Assembly (NCBI GenBank): GCA_022695795.1
Contig: MU404069.1
Coordinates: forward strand, 434,001-498,000
DNA length: 64,000 nucleotides
Direction: 5' to 3'
Origin: Biscogniauxia marginata
Taxonomy: Eukaryota > Ascomycota > Sordariomycetes > Xylariales > Xylariaceae
A program made the translations under genes and the position numbers. Positions 60,473 through 64,000 of the stretch are shown here, in pieces. The notes beneath the pieces are model-generated. The model was not told where the DNA came from and did not search any database. It saw only the letters and a list, made by a program, of their open reading frames with translations. Numbering within the stretch: position 1 is the stretch's first letter; each line of letters opens with the position of its first letter.

Positions 60473-63426
60473 ATACCAAGATAATATTTAGCACCTATTA
60501 TCACCTCGTATGTTCATAGTGTGCTCAAAGCAAAGACCGGGGCGAAGGGGGTTGTTCGCGAACCAAAGAAATCGTCTATTGATCGAGAAACCTGGAGGTT
60601 AATAACCTGTGGAGTGACGCTGCATTCAGAGACTTGGTTAGAGAGTGCCTCATAAGCCCTTATCACAGCAACGTATAAAGTAAGGGGATAGACAGAGAAG
60701 CTTCAGTTCTCCTCCAAGCTGCCCCTTATGAGAACATCCCATCCGATATATGGGAACATGGTCCTTGTTGGGATAAAAGCTCTCATTACGCTACCGAGGG
60801 TTCAGGCATCTATTAATTCATGGTAAAGAGTAAATTCCCAGAAACACTCTAGTCCGGAATGAAATAAATATCAACATGTTCCTAATTTTTGGCCCCGTCA
60901 ATTAAAATTTCCCGTGCCACGTATATGTAAGTAGCGCGAATAGGTGTACCATGTTCAAGCTATATCACAGAAAGAAACAGGGTATGTACTGAGAGAGCAT
61001 GTGGATATGCATCGGCACTAAATTCCCCCTAGCCCATCTGTCAATGTTGCTGCTTACGGAGCACATACGGGGCCAACGATATCGCCGGCCTGATCGATGA
61101 TGCCAAGTAGGGAGGCCGTGAGAACTGGGGAACTTAATTGTGGGACTATACCGATTTATAATCACGCTGGAGTGGTGAATTTTAGGATCCAATTAACCCT
61201 CTATCACATGTATTTCGAAGATATCACGTATCTGCTTATTATAGTTTATATAGTATACTCAATTGATGTTTCACATGCTAATATTGTCGTATGATTAGCA
61301 ATATGTGCATGCTGTCAAACACTTGGTTGGCCACTAGTATGTGGAACTCTTGATGATACGGGCTATAGATCCAACGTGAACTAAAGCAAATAACCCCGAG
61401 TATGTGAAAAAGTTTTTTTCATTATTCCCTTCGACCGCAGTCTTCTTGAGGTCTCATACATATGCCTAGACTACCTAGTCCCGTCAGCTTACTCATAAAC
61501 GGATTAAACGACGCTTTTTCCGTTCAAGGCACGGGGCTTTTGTCTGGTATAAAGAGAGAGATATATAGGGAGAGAAAGAAAAGATAGAGAGGATTGAACC
61601 TCACAGGATAATATCAGGCTAATTCGCACATGTGGTAAAGCTATCTTATGGCATACAAACAATTTGAAAACACTGATAGGCATGTGCTGGTAGGTATATG
61701 CTCAGCATTGAAGGTTTGTATTAATTGGCTAGTGCTACAATTTATAACGCACATCACTACGAATACGGTTATACTAAGCTATAGGAACATTGATGGACTA
61801 TCGTTTTTCTCTATACAAATAGACAGGATCAGCCGTTATGCATGCATGCTTAATACATATCATAATCGTACCTATTTTAAACTATCAACACTTCAGTTAG
61901 TTTATTCTAAGCTTGATGCTAAGGTTGACTTTGAATCAATAGGCATAGGATAACGAAGGTTTTGCATGAGTTACCATCATGTCCTACACACTCATCTATT
62001 TGAGTCTCTTCCAAATAACTCTTGTGCCATACATCTCGAAGTAAGGTAATACACCTATTCCACGTCACTGGGGCTCTATATAGTGTTATCAAAAGCCATC
62101 TACACTGTTATTCTTTTCTGTTATGGCCTGCAGTGCTTTTCCTGCCTCTGCCGTGTAACGCCGATCTAAACACCAGATAACATGTTTAAGTTTGCCGGAA
62201 AAAGCAAATCCACACTGGTTTTGGGCGCTGCTTACGGCGGCGTTCCCCACGGGTCAGCAAATTCTTATCGTGTGCTGGATGGACGAGATTGTGTTCGTAA
62301 AGCAAAATCGGAGTGGAGGCATATAAAACACTCTTCTATTGCTATCTGTAAGCGAACCGGTTCGCGTATACACAGTGCGCTTACCGCTTTCTTTTAACCA
62401 GTGTCCCCCGGTGTGGTTCGTCAGCACTGACCGAGAGGACCTTGCCCGAGAAGTGTCTCTGGTTTATCTGGTTCACGCACGTACCACCCAAGAGTTGATA
62501 GATCAACGTTCTTCAGGGAAATCCGTAGATAACAGACTGCAAGATTCCGCGCTGCAAATTTCTGATAACGGGAATTAGTCTTAGAGGTTCGTGAGGACCT
62601 ATATACCAGGGATCTGTGGGTTATCTAATGCCCACAGCCTTTCCGATGAAGGACCACAGTGTCAGGGTGCTAGTAGTCATAGCTGGGACAAGCAGTCGAC
62701 CAGATAGATTCTATGAAATTCTATGAATAAACAATGGATAATACCAAACTTACTTTGCCAACAAATCACGCCGGCCAAGACGACTAAGGGGCGCCTCCTA
62801 GGTCGAAAAACGGCGATAGCGCACATAAGATAAGACGGGGACTCAACTTCACGGAAGAAGTCAGAATGGCCGAACCTAATCACCGTAAACCCTGGCTAGC
62901 GTCTCTGCATTGGGGGAGGCGTAAACACGGCGATCCGGCTGGGCGCCGATGCTTGCACCTGGTGCCGATGTGTGGGGAGCAGTCTATTATCAAGCAAGTG
63001 TGGACCTCAAATATCCCTACTCACACCGACTCAACAAATAAGGGCAGCCCGAGTCCAACCTTAGAGATACCAACTAGTTCCTCCACGTCACTATCTATAA
63101 GCAACGGGTTTATCTACGAGCAGCAACTAAAGATGCAAGTCTCACGGCGTTTCATATTTCCCCCAGCTACAAGGTTCGGGGTGACTCACTATTCGTATAT
63201 TACAAATCGTCTTACCGCCGGACCTCCTTGGGCTCATAATAGTATATCCTCCTGAGCCTCTCCCGGCCGAGGGAACTGCCAATGTCTCTGAGCTCTTATA
63301 TTTCTCGACGCACATAAGGACGGTGGCGTGATCAACGGCCCTCCAATAGGCTCGCTCTTCGATCATTTCCCTGCTGTTCGTTAAAGGCCCCTACGCATAT
63401 TTCGTGCAACAGAGCCGTTGCCCACA

Positions 63427-64000
63427 ATGTGGGCTCCCGGTCTGGACGGCGATGCCCTTCGTCGTACCGAATCTGGCATGGTGGCAACCCAATTGCACCG
63501 CGGAGATCCCCCACCGGACGCGGGAAGATTGGAGGATGAAGAAAGGCCCTCGGACAGCAGCGATGGTTCGGGCAGAGGAGGGGCTAGAGGTTTTGATGGC
63601 ACCTGGGGTGAGCGCGATGTCGGCGGCATTAACGAGCAAGACGCCATGGGGGAGTTTGACGTCTTGAGACATAATCTCGCTCAACTACACAAGTCGCGCA
63701 CGCGAGACACCCAAGCCAGGGGCGGAGCCCTGGAGAACCTCTCGAGGCGTCACACAAGGCACACGGATAATACTGCGGATCTTGAAAATGGGCCAGCGGA
63801 AACGGCCGAAGATGGGTTTGAACTGGGCAGATTCATGCGCGACGGGTACTTTGAGAAGCGCGGCGAATCTGGTTCTGAGAAGAGAGTCGGCGTCGTGTAC
63901 AAGAATCTCACCATTAAGGGGGCTGGCAGCACAACCACATTCGTCCGTACCGTCCCGGACGCAGTCATTGGTTCCTTCGGGCCCGATTTGTACCGCTTCC
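63427..64000 (+). CDS. PDR-type ABC transporter, N-terminal part
   Basis: An open frame starts at 63427 (MWAPGLDGDALRRTESG) and runs off the right edge; 191 residues are visible. The first 120 residues are charged and disordered. Then AEDGFELGRFMRDGYFEKRG, KRVGVVYKNLTIKGAGSTTT and FVRTVPDAVIGSFGPDLYRF follow. This ELGRFMRDGYFEKR...VGVVYKNLTIKG order is the N-terminal lead-in to the first nucleotide-binding domain of fungal PDR/ABCG full transporters, which pump drugs or lipids at the plasma membrane. The Walker A site lies beyond the window. The start is the first Met in frame with a plausible context; another upstream exon cannot be excluded. Confidence 0.8.
   Translation, partial: MWAPGLDGDALRRTESGMVATQLHRGDPPPDAGRLEDEERPSDSSDGSGRGGARGFDGTWGERDVGGINEQDAMGEFDVLRHNLAQLHKSRTRDTQARGGALENLSRRHTRHTDNTADLENGPAETAEDGFELGRFMRDGYFEKRGESGSEKRVGVVYKNLTIKGAGSTTTFVRTVPDAVIGSFGPDLYRF

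Larger units (their letters stand above)
58605..63426. other. 4.8-kb gene-free region with LTR relics
   Basis: Holds two solo LTRs and one 60-bp LTR-like element between 59.2 and 60.5 kb. Small frames (for example 61648-61953, 62182-62397 and 62866-63255) show no introns, domains or codon bias that I can support. Confidence 0.5.

Noticed and set aside
61648..61953. 101-residue frame in the right-hand desert
   Set aside because: AT-rich composition, no homology-like motif, no splice context; treated as chance.
62866..63255. 129-residue frame upstream of the ABC transporter
   Set aside because: No similarity to transporter N-termini and no splice path into the 63427 frame that I could support.

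Overview
The window is nuclear DNA from a filamentous ascomycete, most likely a Sordariomycete. Genes carry many short introns (about 41-171 bp, usually 45-90) with GT...AG ends and CTAAC/CTGAC branch points. Promoter regions hold pyrimidine-rich leaders and recurrent TAGGTAGGTACC-type palindromes. The recognisable families (ENA Na+ pump, RSN1/CSC1 channel, LtrA, DUF6594, FTA2-like, LysM, ErdS, PDR ABC transporter) are typical of Pezizomycotina. No tRNA, rRNA or CRISPR was recognised.

Layout. 1-6 kb: a BTB/POZ gene leaving the left edge, then a four-exon ENA-type P-ATPase, both on the minus strand. 8.3-9.3 kb: a disordered AT-hook protein. 9.3-15.8 kb is gene-poor and partly very AT-rich. 15.8-20.4 kb: a CSC1/RSN1 osmosensitive-channel-like gene and the dolichol-phosphate mannosyltransferase DPM1. 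22.1-28.3 kb: a five-exon amidoligase-like gene (minus), a CSN8/PSMD8/EIF3K-type protein (plus) and a coiled-coil nuclear-type protein (plus). 29.7-36 kb: an FTA2-like gene, two small Cys-rich MCK proteins and a nine-exon LtrA membrane protein. 38-38.8 kb: a decayed LysM gene whose stops look RIP-made.

39.4-47.6 kb is the most distinctive block. It holds a caspase-like peptidase joined to a pseudokinase, a short DUF6594 protein, a small protein with an apparent frame break, and a kinase-Sel1-ankyrin fusion. These are the kinds of modules used in fungal cell-death and non-self-recognition proteins. 50.6-55.8 kb: an aspartyl-tRNA synthetase-DUF2156 fusion (ErdS, ergosteryl-aspartate synthase), divergent from an HSL-type alpha/beta hydrolase that is a good candidate for the matching hydrolase; together they could make and unmake ergosteryl-aspartate. 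57.4-58.6 kb: a conserved integral membrane protein. 58.6-63.4 kb: a gene-free landing site for LTR fragments. The right edge cuts the N-terminus of a PDR-type ABC transporter.

Mobile DNA is limited to small relics: two solo LTRs, two 60-62 bp TGTTGA...TCAACA elements with perfect 5-bp target duplications, and a two-copy dispersed repeat carrying a hairpin.
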